Shown here piece after piece: positions 37,147 to 47,221 of a stretch of DNA of 64,000 bases. Location: the NCBI GenBank assembly GCA_041392835.1, contig JAWKLF010000003.1, positions 62,001 through 126,000 of the forward strand, written 5' to 3'. The notes beneath the pieces were generated by a model that was not told the origin of the DNA, did no database searches, and saw nothing but the letters and a program-made list of their open reading frames with translations. This DNA comes from OLB11 sp041392835. Lineage in GTDB: Bacteria; Bacteroidota; Bacteroidia; Chitinophagales; Chitinophagaceae. Positions within the stretch are counted from its first letter, which is position 1; each line of letters begins with the position of its first letter. Made by a program: the position numbers and the translations under genes.

Positions 37147-38199
37147 ATGCAAATAAAATATGGTCTGTTTTCGCTGTTTATCATGTTGTTTTTGATGAAT
37201 GCCTGTAAAAGTGATTTTAAAGTAGGCGCAGATTATAAAGATGTAACGGTAGTATATGGTTTATTGTCTATTTCGGATACAGCTCAATATATAAAAGTAA
37301 CCAAAGGCTATTACGATGAAACTAAGGATAACTTGCTGTTGGCTCAAATAGCAGATTCGATTTATTATCAAGACCTGCAAGCCAAATTAGAGCGTATAAA
37401 AAACGGACAGGTTATACAAACAATAAATTTGGCTCGGGTAGATGCCAATTTAGAAGGTTTTGCTAAGGATAGTGGTGTATTTGCAAACACACCAAACTAT
37501 GTATATAAAACAAAAGAAACCTTAGACCCAAGCAGTACCTATAAATTAGTGATGACCAATATGGCCAATGGCAAAGTAATCAGTGCCGAAACGGGTATAA
37601 TAGATGTGGCAGCTCCTGCCTTTAGTGTAGAAAGTCCTATTAGTAAATTTAGTATATTGTTTGTTGATCAAATCAATAGTTTCAACACTTTTTCGTGGTT
37701 TACGCCACCCAACGCTGCCTTTTTTGATGTCAATATTCGTTTTTGGTATCAGGAAAAAAATAGCGTTACAGGCGCTTCCTATCATTTATATAAAGACTTG
37801 CCAGTTATTAAAAATGTCTATTCATCGGGCGGAAAAGTGACTGCTAAAATGGATAATGATGAATTTTTTAGAGCTTTAAATTCGGCCTTAGGAACGCCAC
37901 CAACTGGTTTTAAAAGATATGTAGATACACCAGATGTGCTATTTTTGGCTGGCGGTTTAGAATTGAGAAATTATATTGATGTGATCAATGCACAAGGGGG
38001 TATTACCAACGATCAGTTGAAACCTGTCTATACCAATATTGCATCCAATGGTGTGATAGGTAAAGAAGCCTTTGGTGTTTTTTCTACAAGAGCTATTAAA
38101 CCTGTATTGAGCGTTCGATTTTCAAATACTTCAATAGATAGTATTTTATATGGTTCCTATACCAAAAACTTAGGTTTTGTAGGTATTTCGAGTCAATAA
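37147..38199 (+). CDS. Lipoprotein, DUF4249-like
   Basis: A 350-aa protein with a lipobox (FLMNAC, Cys20). The mature N-terminus reads YKDVTVVYGLLSISDTAQYI, then a beta-rich region with a strand-loop pattern and a Phe/Tyr-rich centre (NIRFWYQEK). It resembles DUF4249-type lipoproteins of Bacteroidota, often linked to outer-membrane systems, but the match is by eye. It is probably co-transcribed with the small membrane protein 19 bp downstream. Function unknown. Confidence 0.75.
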   Translation: MQIKYGLFSLFIMLFLMNACKSDFKVGADYKDVTVVYGLLSISDTAQYIKVTKGYYDETKDNLLLAQIADSIYYQDLQAKLERIKNGQVIQTINLARVDANLEGFAKDSGVFANTPNYVYKTKETLDPSSTYKLVMTNMANGKVISAETGIIDVAAPAFSVESPISKFSILFVDQINSFNTFSWFTPPNAAFFDVNIRFWYQEKNSVTGASYHLYKDLPVIKNVYSSGGKVTAKMDNDEFFRALNSALGTPPTGFKRYVDTPDVLFLAGGLELRNYIDVINAQGGITNDQLKPVYTNIASNGVIGKEAFGVFSTRAIKPVLSVRFSNTSIDSILYGSYTKNLGFVGISSQ

Positions 38200-38218
38200 T
38201 ATTTTAAATTATTAAAAT

Positions 38219-38608
38219 ATGTCCAATAGAACTATAGAACGTTTGCTCATAATAGCTATAAGCACCACATTCTTTTTTCATTACTTAGCATGGGGGCAGG
38301 ACCAAAAAGCCTATGTATATGAAATTGTCCAGACATTATTTAAAAAAGGATTTTCGCAATCTGAAAGCTTTACGCATCCACTCATTCTCATGCCATTATT
38401 GGGCATTATCATTTTAGCTATTCAGCTTTTTGTAAAACTGCCTCGTGCTATACTGTATATTGGTATAGGCTTGATGAGTGTATTGGTTGCATTTATCTTG
38501 CTGGCAGGCATTTTAAGCCTTCAGCCCAAAATGGTATTACCTCCTATCTTTTTTATAGCTTTGGTAATCGTTTATATAGCGTTTGGGAACAGGAAGTTAT
38601 ATAATTAG
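38219..38608 (+). CDS. Small membrane protein, four predicted helices
   Basis: A 129-aa hydrophobic protein with helices at about 8-24, 52-70, 75-98 and 104-123. A short soluble loop (25-50: WGQDQKAYVYEIVQTLFKK) lies between the first two. I recognise no family. The 19-bp gap to the upstream lipoprotein gene suggests a two-gene operon. The next ~210 bp (38609-38818) show no gene and no clear promoter box. Confidence 0.7.
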   Translation: MSNRTIERLLIIAISTTFFFHYLAWGQDQKAYVYEIVQTLFKKGFSQSESFTHPLILMPLLGIIILAIQLFVKLPRAILYIGIGLMSVLVAFILLAGILSLQPKMVLPPIFFIALVIVYIAFGNRKLYN

Positions 38609-38818
38609 ATTTTAAAGTCACAACCAAGGTTTTTTAAGTAGCAATAGTTTTAGATCGGTTGACACGAGTAAACATTAAACTATTCTGTATTTTCCACAGT
38701 AAGATTTGCTCAACGATGATACAGTACAAACAAAAGAGTATTTGTGTTTATCGAATTTCTTGTATTTTTTAGAATAAAAAATACGTAAAGAAACTATATT
38801 TAATAAAAATTACATTCT

Positions 38819-40989
38819 ATGAAAAAAATATGTACGCTGCTTTTTGTATTGATATCTGCTACTAGCCATTTATTTGCATCGCATATTATAGGTGCTGAAA
38901 TATCCTATACGCACATAAATGGGTTGAATTATAAGGTTAGATTAAAGCTTTATAGAGATTGTACAATAAATACTAACCAATTATTAAATCTGCAAATTAT
39001 TGATGTATACTCATTAAGCCAATCACAATCCCTGAATTTTGTAGTGGATTCAATTGCTAAAGAAAAGGTTCATAATTATTGCGATTCAACTCTTACGAGT
39101 TGCGATGTACTTAGTGCACAATATCCTGGATCCTAAGCTTGGACCTATGAAGGAATTATCAATTTGCCAACGGCAGCTTCAGATTGGGTATTTGCATATA
39201 GTAACTGTTGTCGTACCAATGCGCTTGCTAATATTGTATTAGCTTCTACAATGGATTTATACGTGGAAACAAAATTGGATAATTTGGCTTCGGGTTTCAA
39301 TAATACAGTTCAATACATAAATAGTTCTCTATTAGTTTTCGAAACCAATAAAAATTATGTTATTAATTCTGGTATTATTGACCCCGATGGCGATTCGTTG
39401 CATATAGAAATGATAACTCCATTAAGTTATAACGCCAACCCCATAACTTTTTTATCGGGATTTTCAAATACAAATCCATTTGGAATTCTTGAATCCGTTT
39501 ATTATTGACAACCAAAATGGCACTATAAATTTTATTGCTACTTCAATGGGAGTATATGCCTTTTGCAATTCAAATTGATGAGTATAGAAATGGGGTAAAA
39601 ATTGAAAGTAGTATGAGAGATTTAACATATACATTTTTACCCGGATCAAATAATACACTGCCTACCTTATCGGGTGTAAATGGTACTAACAATTACTACG
39701 AAAATGTATTCTATTGCACACCTAATACTCCTGTTTCATTTACTGTAAATAGCGCAGATGCTGATGTGAACGACTCTACATTTATTGAAGTAGTTTCTCC
39801 AATTGCAAATGCTACTTTCACTACCAATACAGCTCAAAATCAAACTGGTAGCTTTATGTGGACTCCAACAATAAATGATATTCGCCCTCAACCATATATA
39901 TTGACTTTGGAAGTAAAGGATAATAAATGTCCATTTCCAGGTATTCAGAATAGAGCCTATTTGATTTATGTGAATCAATGTTATTCAGATAGTGTTTGGG
40001 CAGGGGATGCTAACAATGATTACATAGTAAACATGTATGACGTACTAAATATAGGTATTGGCAATGGCACAAGTGGTTTTGTACGTCCTAATGCTTCCAC
40101 GAATTGGCAAGCAGAATATTGCCAGGCTTGGCCTAATACATTCCTTAGTGGAATAAATTACAAGCATGCTGATTGTAATGGTGATGGTACAATTAATAGT
40201 GCTGATTTGGCTGCAGTTAGTTTAAATTACGGATTAACCCATTTAAAAAATGGACAAAATGCACAGCAAAAAACACTCGGATTCCCTGATTTGTATTTTG
40301 ATGTATCAGGAGTTAATGCCAATCAAGGGTCAACCGTTACAATTCAGTTATTTGCCAGTAATGCTGGCGCACCATTAGATAATATATATGGAATTGCGGG
40401 TACACTTGTGGCCAAAAATTCAAATACAACTATACCAATAACCCTAAACACCACATTAAATTGGATGGGAACGGCTTCTAATACATTGTCATTTACAAAA
40501 AATACAAGCCCTAATAAATTAGACTTTACCCTAGTAAAAACTGATCATCTGAATGTAAGTGGTTATGGTCTAATGGGACAAATGATGCTACCAATTTCCA
40601 TGAATGATGCAATTGGAAACTATATTACGTTAGAATTTGAAAATGTAAGAATTGTGAATTATTATGGTGATGATATTACGAATTTTAATTTACTAAGCGA
40701 CTCTGTTTTAGTTCAGGCTCCTGTAGCGGTGAATGATGTTCATCAATTGGGCTTCAAAATATATCCGAACCCAGCTTCAACGACGGTGACGGTAGAATTT
40801 ACGCCCAAGTCGGAAACTTCCTATTTGTATTTATTTGATATTATAGGCAAAAAGGTAAAAGAAATCGTATTGCCTGCTGGGGCAAGCAAAGTAGAATTTA
40901 AGGTTGCAGACTTAGTCACCGGCGTATATACTTACAAACAAATAAACCATGATATATCTATCCAAACTGGCAAACTACTTATTCAATAA
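38819..40989 (+). pseudogene. T9SS surface protein with dockerin-like repeats, interrupted
   Basis: The ancestral protein of about 720 aa starts with a signal peptide followed by SHIIGAEISYTHINGLNYKV and LKLYRDC, the usual N-terminus of a large Bacteroidota surface family. It is broken by an in-frame TAA (39134-39136, between YPGS and AWTYEG), an apparent +1 base in GGAATTC at 39482-39488, and an apparent +1 T at 39561-39564. After correction the text flows PFIIDNQNGTINF, then AFAIQIDEYRNGVK. Later parts are two dockerin-like Ca-binding repeats (GDANNDYIVNMYD, CNGDGTINSADL) and a T9SS sorting domain (IYPNPASTTVTVEF). Either decayed or carrying sequencing errors; no function can be assumed. 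Confidence 0.8.
40927..40983 (+). repeat. 57-bp repeat, copy 1 (end of T9SS sorting domain)
   Basis: Identical except for one base to 42454-42510. It encodes YTYKQINHDISIQTGKLLI, the last residues of the sorting domain. Confidence 0.95.
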
Positions 40990-40990
40990 A

Positions 40991-42516
40991 ATGGGACTTG
41001 CAGTAGGCTTAGTACTAAGCCTACTGCTTTTTTCTAATATGTTATGTGCACAAAAAGAAGGAGATATTTGGGTATCGGGTGGAGGTTTAACTTTTTTAAC
41101 AACTTTTCATCAGGATACCGTTGTGAATACAATGCATATTGATTCCGTTATATTGCCCTATTATTTAGGTATGGGTCATGGTAATTCTTGTATAAGTGAT
41201 AGTGCTGGCAATTTACTCTTTTACTCCAACGGGATGCGTGTTTTTCGTAGGGATTATACTCTAATGGAGGGTGGAGTGCAATTGGCACCGGATTATTATT
41301 TTTTAAAAAAAGATGGCTGGAGTGCTTACTCCCAAACATCTATCATATTGCCAGTAGGCAAGGGCATCTATTATTTGTTTACGCCTACTTGCTCAGATGA
41401 ACAGTATCATATATGGGAAACGCAAAGTGGGAATGATAGCACATTTTTTGATTTGTTTTGGTATCATATTATCGATATGAATGCTAATGGTGGTATGGGC
41501 AAGGTAGTGCAAAGCAAAATACCGCTAATTGAAAATGGTTATTTAGGAAATACTGAAATGATGGCAGTACGCCATGCCAATGGCAGAGACTGGTGGCTCT
41601 TAAAAGGACGATATAATAAAGGTACGGATAATGTAATAGGGTATCATACCTATTTGGTATCGGGAAATGGTGTAAAAGAATACGGCATTCAGTACTTTCC
41701 ACGAATTGGTCAGGATTATGACTGCCGACGGTCAATGTGTGTTTAGCCCCGATGGGAGCATGTTTGCCACAGTTACGGGTCATAGAGGTACCATTAATTT
41801 GTTCGATTTTGACCGATGCAGTGGTATCTTAAGCAATCAGCGGGCTATCCATGTGCCTCGCTTGCCAGTAGATAGTGGACTTGGAGTGGCTCAACACAGT
41901 GGGTATAGCCTTTTCGCCCAATCAAAAATATATCTATGTGAATGGCTATACCAATATCATGCAATATGAATTGGCGAATCTGATAGCAGTGGTACGGTAT
42001 TGGGTAAATGAAAACAATCAGCAAGGTGCTAATTTTAGCAATTGCTATTTAGGTCCTAATGGTAAATTGTATATGGGCAACTGGCATGGCGTAGGAACTT
42101 CATGGTGCGTAATCAATGAGCCAGACAAAAAGGGTATAGCATGCAACTATGGTAATCATAGCTTTCAGTTTCCTTATTTTGGAGCAACTACACCGCCTTG
42201 TATGCCCAACTTTCGCTTAGGTGCTTTGGCAGGTAGTGCTTGCGATACACTCCATGCGGTGGAGCCACCGCCCAACTTAGCGTTTATGGTATATCCAAAT
42301 CCGGCCAGTACAACGATAACGATTCAGTATAGCAATGCAAGTAATACTATATTTGCATTGTATGATATGGCAGGTAGAATACTGTTCCGTACCGAATTGC
42401 CCGCTACAGAAAATAAAGTTAGTATAGATGTAAGAAGTTTAGCTTCTGGGCTTTATACTTACAAACAAATAAACCATGATATATCTATCCAAACCGGCAA
42501 ACTACTTATTAAATAA
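40991..42516 (+). pseudogene. T9SS protein with PD40-like repeats, frameshifted
   Basis: It starts 1 bp after the previous stop with a signal peptide (MGLAVGLVLSLLLFSN..., cleavage near LCAQK). The body reads as a beta-propeller-like protein (SDSAGNLLFYSNG, FSPDGSMFATVTGH, AFSPNQKYIYVNG). Two apparent +1 bases break it, near 41720 (between IGQDY and TADGQCVFSPDG) and near 41904 (between QHSG and IAFSPNQK). The C-terminal MVYPNPASTTITIQY onward is a T9SS sorting domain. Uncorrected, the first frame stops at 41746 with 251 aa and no sorting domain. Frame-corrected length is about 508 aa. Decay or sequencing error cannot be separated here. Confidence 0.8.
42454..42510 (+). repeat. 57-bp repeat, copy 2 (end of T9SS sorting domain)
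   Basis: Second copy of the tail found at 40927-40983, with a single T/C difference. The surrounding sorting-domain DNA is much less similar. Confidence 0.95.
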
Positions 42517-42594
42517 TACCAATGTGATTGGTGTTGAAGACCAAATCTTATACCACTCTAAAAATTAGTCTGAAACCAATTTAAGATTGGTATT
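42515..42594. repeat. 80-bp intergenic element with 9-bp inverted ends
   Basis: Begins AATACCAAT (42515-42523) and ends ATTGGTATT (42586-42594), a perfect 9-bp terminal inverted repeat. Its right half (42556-42595) matches 57006-57045 in 39 of 40 bases. It lies between two convergent genes and overlaps the stop codon of the first. Confidence 0.75.
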
Positions 42595-42635
42595 AAGACT
42601 ATTTTATTGCTTTGTTCCAGCAGCAGAAAACGGTA

Positions 42636-44366
42636 TTAGTTCTTAATAATCTTTTGTAGATATTCTCTACCATCAACTTTGATTTTCAAAATATAGATGC
42701 CTAAAGGGGCCTCAAAATAAATGGTTTCAATTTGATTGCTTATTCCTTTTTGCATATAAATTTTCTTGCCAACTATGTCAACAATTTCCAATGTAGCCTC
42801 TGGAAATTTTGTGTTAGATTGAATTGAAAACGTACCGTGAGAAGGGTTAGGATAGATGGACATATGTAAAGTTGATAGATTCTCAATTTGATCGGGGTAT
42901 ACCAAGGGTACAAAAACGGAATCTTCTGTTTGACAAAAGTTCGAATCAGTAATGGCAACATAATACATACCGGTAGGTAAATTAGCAATAGAGTCACTAG
43001 TTGAACCATTAGTCCACAAATATTGGTAAGGAGGAGTGCCACCAAGAGCTACACATTTTGCAGCTCCATTATTTGTACCACTGTCTGCATAACCAAAAGT
43101 TGAGATAAGGATAGGAGATGGTGAGCTTATATTTATTGTAGTATCTATTGTACAATTATTACTGTCCGATATTGTAAAATAATGATTACCAGAAGAAATT
43201 ATATGGAAGCCAATACCCATGTAAGGCATAGTCCCACCTATGGCATTTATTTGTATAGTTGCCGAATCTCCATAGCACAAAATAGGGTTTGATTGAACAA
43301 TGCTAATTTCAAAATTAGGAGGTTGTGATATTTGAAAATATGAAGTAGCCGAATTGCAACCATTACTATCTGTAACATAACCATAATAGTAATCGTTGCA
43401 TAAGGAGTCAAATGTATTATTTAATTGCGAAATATAACTAGTATTAGTACCATACAAATGGTATGTATAAGGTTGAGTTCCTCCAAATACGCTGTTAAAT
43501 TGAACAGTTCCATTGCAATAGCCATAACAAGATATATTTGTTTTACTTGTAAGGGTAGCAGGTTGATTGTTCGAGCCAATATTAATAATTGTTGCTTGAG
43601 TATTTCCCAAGGCATCCACTGCAGTTACTGTATAAGTGGTATTTGAACACAGTGAGCCACACAATCCCGCTGGTGATATATACCCATAAACGATAGGTAA
43701 TAAAGTATACATATTGTTCGAGGGAAGAATAATACTTCCATCACAAACTCCCGGACAAGATGCATTTATTGTAACAAATTGAGTAGAATAGGTTGATGAA
43801 TTGCAAGTATTATAAGCACCTCCGTAGCTAGGCTGTATCCAGGCCAATTCATCTACCGTAAAGCCAAATTCTTTCGCCCAAGTATTAATTTCTGCATATT
43901 TATTTTTTAATTCATATATATATCCATAGTTATTTTCTTTATGTATTTTTTGTGCCAATTGTTCATATCCAGTTTCTTTGATTAAATAACCTACAGCACA
44001 ATAGGTACCAAAAATATCTATAAAATAAGGTGTGCGTTTCGCGTGAAAGGTGTTTTTAGGAAAAACTCCTCTTGTCCAATATTGGTGTAAAAGCGATAGG
44101 CAGTTATTTCTATTGATAAGTTGTTTTGATGATAAGTTGCTTGGTACATTTTTTCGTAAACTTTGTTCAACTAATTGAAGATGAAGTTGAATTAAGTTAA
44201 CCTCATTAATATCATGGGTGTATAGTTTGTCAATGTTATTTCCAAACGATTTTCCATTCCAGTTTTCATTTATCGCTATTAACTGCTCTTGTAATTTTAA
44301 TTTTGAATTGTTTTGGGCAAAAACGTATTGTGGGAATAGGACGAATATTAAGAATATCTTTTTCAT
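42636..44366 (-). CDS. T9SS protein with SprB-like repeats and unassigned N-terminal domain
   Basis: A 576-aa secreted protein. After a signal peptide (cleavage near VFAQN), residues about 18-185 form an unassigned domain with GTYCAVGYLIKETGYEQLAQK, YAEINTWAKEFGFTVDELAW and IQPSYGGAYN; I have seen this pattern in other Bacteroidota proteins but know no name. Then come three or more Cys-containing SprB-like repeats (ISCYGYCNGTVQF, GGTQPYTYHL, NPILCYGDSATIQ, GGTPPYQYLWTNG). The end, from MSIYPNPSHGTF, is a T9SS sorting domain. SprB repeats occur in gliding adhesins. ATG at 44366 fits the signal peptide better than 44375. Confidence 0.87.
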   Translation of the reverse strand: MKKIFLIFVLFPQYVFAQNNSKLKLQEQLIAINENWNGKSFGNNIDKLYTHDINEVNLIQLHLQLVEQSLRKNVPSNLSSKQLINRNNCLSLLHQYWTRGVFPKNTFHAKRTPYFIDIFGTYCAVGYLIKETGYEQLAQKIHKENNYGYIYELKNKYAEINTWAKEFGFTVDELAWIQPSYGGAYNTCNSSTYSTQFVTINASCPGVCDGSIILPSNNMYTLLPIVYGYISPAGLCGSLCSNTTYTVTAVDALGNTQATIINIGSNNQPATLTSKTNISCYGYCNGTVQFNSVFGGTQPYTYHLYGTNTSYISQLNNTFDSLCNDYYYGYVTDSNGCNSATSYFQISQPPNFEISIVQSNPILCYGDSATIQINAIGGTMPYMGIGFHIISSGNHYFTISDSNNCTIDTTINISSPSPILISTFGYADSGTNNGAAKCVALGGTPPYQYLWTNGSTSDSIANLPTGMYYVAITDSNFCQTEDSVFVPLVYPDQIENLSTLHMSIYPNPSHGTFSIQSNTKFPEATLEIVDIVGKKIYMQKGISNQIETIYFEAPLGIYILKIKVDGREYLQKIIKN

Positions 44367-44633
44367 AGCAAGCATTTATACTATAAAGATAAACGACATA
44401 AAAAGTAATATCTTGATTTTCTAAACAAAACGAAAAAATATGACGCAATAATTACAAATGGAATAAATCAGAATAATGCATGTAGTACAACCCTTTCAGT
44501 CGTTTTTAAAGTAAAAAAGTGTTCAAAAGCAAACAAATGAATTCTTATACCAATTTCTGGATATATCGGAAAAGTGCATCCAATATGTATTTACCAAAGT
44601 AAGATATGGACAATAGTCCAAATCACTAAGGTA

Positions 44634-47084
44634 TTATTTAATTAATGTAAGATCGCCTTTTAAGAATTCGGTTTTGCCCCATGGATATGAAACACGTATC
44701 ATGTAGTAATAAACGCCATTGTCTTGCAATTTGCCTTTGTAGCGTCCATCCCAACCTTTTCTTATGTCATTGGTATAAAATAATTCCTGACCCCAACGAT
44801 TGAAGATTCTAAATTCTTGTACATTGATAAGGTTTCGTGCCGTAATTCTAAATTCATCATTTTTGCCATCACCATTGGGTGAAAAGGCATTGGGCACAAA
44901 TACATCTTGTGTGATAACTCTAATTTTTACTGAATCCATTTGAGGGCATCCTTGTAATTGGCTTACTCCAGTTACATAGTACGTTATATCATGTAGTGGA
45001 GTGGCTACAGGGTCATTGCTTTGCGAAAAACCAAGATATTCGGTAGGTGTCCAATAATAATAAGGTGCACCTGATGCATACATTTGTACACTCTCACCCA
45101 AATAGATAGTGGTATCATTGTTATGAAGTACTAAATTAAAAGGAGGATGATTTTCTATCGTTACATCCAGTGTGTCTTGACAGCCATGCGAATCTAATAA
45201 AATAGCATAATAGGTTGTAGTACCCAAACCAGTTGCTATAGGGTTAGGGCAAAATTCGCAACTCAAATTCAAGGCTGGATACCATTGGTATAAATTATTA
45301 CCACCCGAAACCCATAGTTGTACAGGATCACCATCGCAAACAAGGGTATCTTCTTTTATAGTACCTACTGCAAATGGCCATACTTGCATATGAAACTGTG
45401 TGGTGTCGGCACACAAAGCATTGGGCGAAGTAACTGTAAATACGATGTCTTGTGAGCTAGTGCCTACAAAAGTAGGATTATACCCATTGGCGTTGATCAG
45501 ACCAGAGGATGGATTCCACGAAATATTATAATTAAAAGGTGGAGATACTATTGCTTGTATATCGGCGGTTTCACCTTCGCAAAGCTCTGCATCGGATATA
45601 GGCTGTATAATGGGTACCGGGTCTGTAGTGATGGTAACATTCCTAGTAACGGGTGCGCAAGAACCAAATGAACCAGTTGCAGTATAGAGTTGAGTTCCAT
45701 AGTTGCTAGGCGTAATGACCGTGTTTAGTGTATTTGGGTCCAATACATCGGTAGCAGGAGTCCACAGAATATTTATTCCATTGTCTTGAACACCATCAAG
45801 AGTTACAGAGTTTCCTAAACATATTGCAGTATCTGAGTTGAAAAGTGCAAAGGATAGTGAATCTTTAATTTCTATAATCAAACTATCGGTAATTAATTGG
45901 CTGCAACCACTTAATATATATATTTTCAAATATTCGGTGCCTTCTAATAAGCCATCATCTATGGCATATAAATTGATTTCTTTTATGGTGTCAGTTAAAC
46001 TGGCTCCAAAAATTATTTGTGTAGGCAAAGTCGTATAATCAATACCATTAACACTATTGCCTTGATATTGTACATTGATAGTATCGGCATAAGGAGTGCC
46101 TAATACAATTTTTCTTGTGACATGTAATTTGGCTGTATCGCAGCCTTCTACCAATATGGGGTCTCCACCAATGGTAGTAAGTCCTGTATTTAATTTTACA
46201 TCAATGACATTAGATGAAAAACTACCCGCTTTTAAAAACACGCCCGAATCTAAAACTTGGTCACTTTTATCTGCTATAGCCAATTTGATATGATAAGTAG
46301 AGCATGGAATAACTTCCGAAATAGCAGTTAGAACGGTTGTGAAGCCTTTGTAATTAACGGTAGTGCCATTGGCATTACAAACAAAATAAGAACAAGTATT
46401 GTTGGTAGCATTAAATGCAGAGCAACCTGGTGTTAGTCCAAAACAATTGGTATTGGTCGTATTGCAGCAGCCAGGGTTATTAGGGCAATATATAGTACTT
46501 ACCCCCACAGGACAAGTAGTAGAACCTGGTACTAAGGCTATATTTTTAGAACTATTTGAGTAAGGGCCAACTATACCTGGTCCGCTCAAGAAAAACCCAA
46601 ATACATCATTAAAAGAACTGCAAGTAAAACTTGGATATTCGGAAGAAGCAAAAATATAATCAAACTTTACGGTATCGCCTATGGTAACAAAGTCAAACTC
46701 CAAAACGCATTTGTCAAACGTAGTGCCATTTACCGCTTGGTTTAAATCTAAGTCGGCTCCATTGCCTGTAACGCTAGATGGCGTTACATTAGTACCTGTT
46801 ATCACATTGGCACCGTTATTAGAAGTAGTAGAAGCAGCTCTACCCGAAGTCAAGATGATACCACTATCAAGACCCAAGTTTGAGCTAGTAACAGAAAAAG
46901 TACCACTTCCATATTCTCCAGTTGCCGCTTCACCACAGTTTAGGGTTTCATTGCTTGTGGTTACTCCATATCCTACCAACACTTGGGCTAGCTGGGTAGC
47001 TACATTATTGCCAGTTATTTGCAATTGTGCTGTGCTAGAACCATATATAATTAAAAACAATAAAGATAAAAATGCGTTTTTCAT
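44634..47084 (-). CDS. Surface protein: choice-of-anchor L, Calx-beta, gliding-motility C-terminal domain
   Basis: An 816-aa exported protein. Signal peptide (cleavage near STAQL), then a choice-of-anchor L domain (about 20-285: LQITGNNVATQLAQVLVG, SGIILTSGRA, DYIFASSEYPSF), a Calx-beta-like stretch (about 310-405: NGIDYTTLPTQIIFGASLTD), PKD/Ig-like repeats, and a C-terminal CHU_C domain beginning FVPNAFSPNGDGKND and ending FLKGDLTLIK. The last is the 'gliding motility-associated C-terminal domain', a type B T9SS signal. Many cysteines suggest disulfides. The gap downstream to the next gene (44376-44633) holds no gene. Confidence 0.92.
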   Translation of the reverse strand: MKNAFLSLLFLIIYGSSTAQLQITGNNVATQLAQVLVGYGVTTSNETLNCGEAATGEYGSGTFSVTSSNLGLDSGIILTSGRAASTTSNNGANVITGTNVTPSSVTGNGADLDLNQAVNGTTFDKCVLEFDFVTIGDTVKFDYIFASSEYPSFTCSSFNDVFGFFLSGPGIVGPYSNSSKNIALVPGSTTCPVGVSTIYCPNNPGCCNTTNTNCFGLTPGCSAFNATNNTCSYFVCNANGTTVNYKGFTTVLTAISEVIPCSTYHIKLAIADKSDQVLDSGVFLKAGSFSSNVIDVKLNTGLTTIGGDPILVEGCDTAKLHVTRKIVLGTPYADTINVQYQGNSVNGIDYTTLPTQIIFGASLTDTIKEINLYAIDDGLLEGTEYLKIYILSGCSQLITDSLIIEIKDSLSFALFNSDTAICLGNSVTLDGVQDNGINILWTPATDVLDPNTLNTVITPSNYGTQLYTATGSFGSCAPVTRNVTITTDPVPIIQPISDAELCEGETADIQAIVSPPFNYNISWNPSSGLINANGYNPTFVGTSSQDIVFTVTSPNALCADTTQFHMQVWPFAVGTIKEDTLVCDGDPVQLWVSGGNNLYQWYPALNLSCEFCPNPIATGLGTTTYYAILLDSHGCQDTLDVTIENHPPFNLVLHNNDTTIYLGESVQMYASGAPYYYWTPTEYLGFSQSNDPVATPLHDITYYVTGVSQLQGCPQMDSVKIRVITQDVFVPNAFSPNGDGKNDEFRITARNLINVQEFRIFNRWGQELFYTNDIRKGWDGRYKGKLQDNGVYYYMIRVSYPWGKTEFLKGDLTLIK

Positions 47085-47221
47085 TGTAAAAGATGTTAGT
47101 ATATATACTTAAGACGTTAATAAAGGTTAATTAGTTTGGATAAAGAAAGTATAAAGATACAAGATTCCATGCTAATTTTAAAGCTATTCTATAGTATTTT
47201 TACAGTCTTTAAAAACAAAAT

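Noticed and set aside
39470..41910. Programmed frameshifting as explanation of the broken T9SS genes
   Set aside because: No slippery heptamer with a following pseudoknot was seen, and one gene also has an in-frame stop; mutation or sequencing error is simpler.
44546..44636. Third copy of the intergenic repeat before the gene at 44634
   Set aside because: Only short ends (TATACC and GGTATTA) resemble the other two copies; the interior does not match.
46681..47112. 143-codon open frame on the plus strand
   Set aside because: It is antisense to the N-terminal part of the clearly coding choice-of-anchor L protein and has no recognisable domain or promoter.
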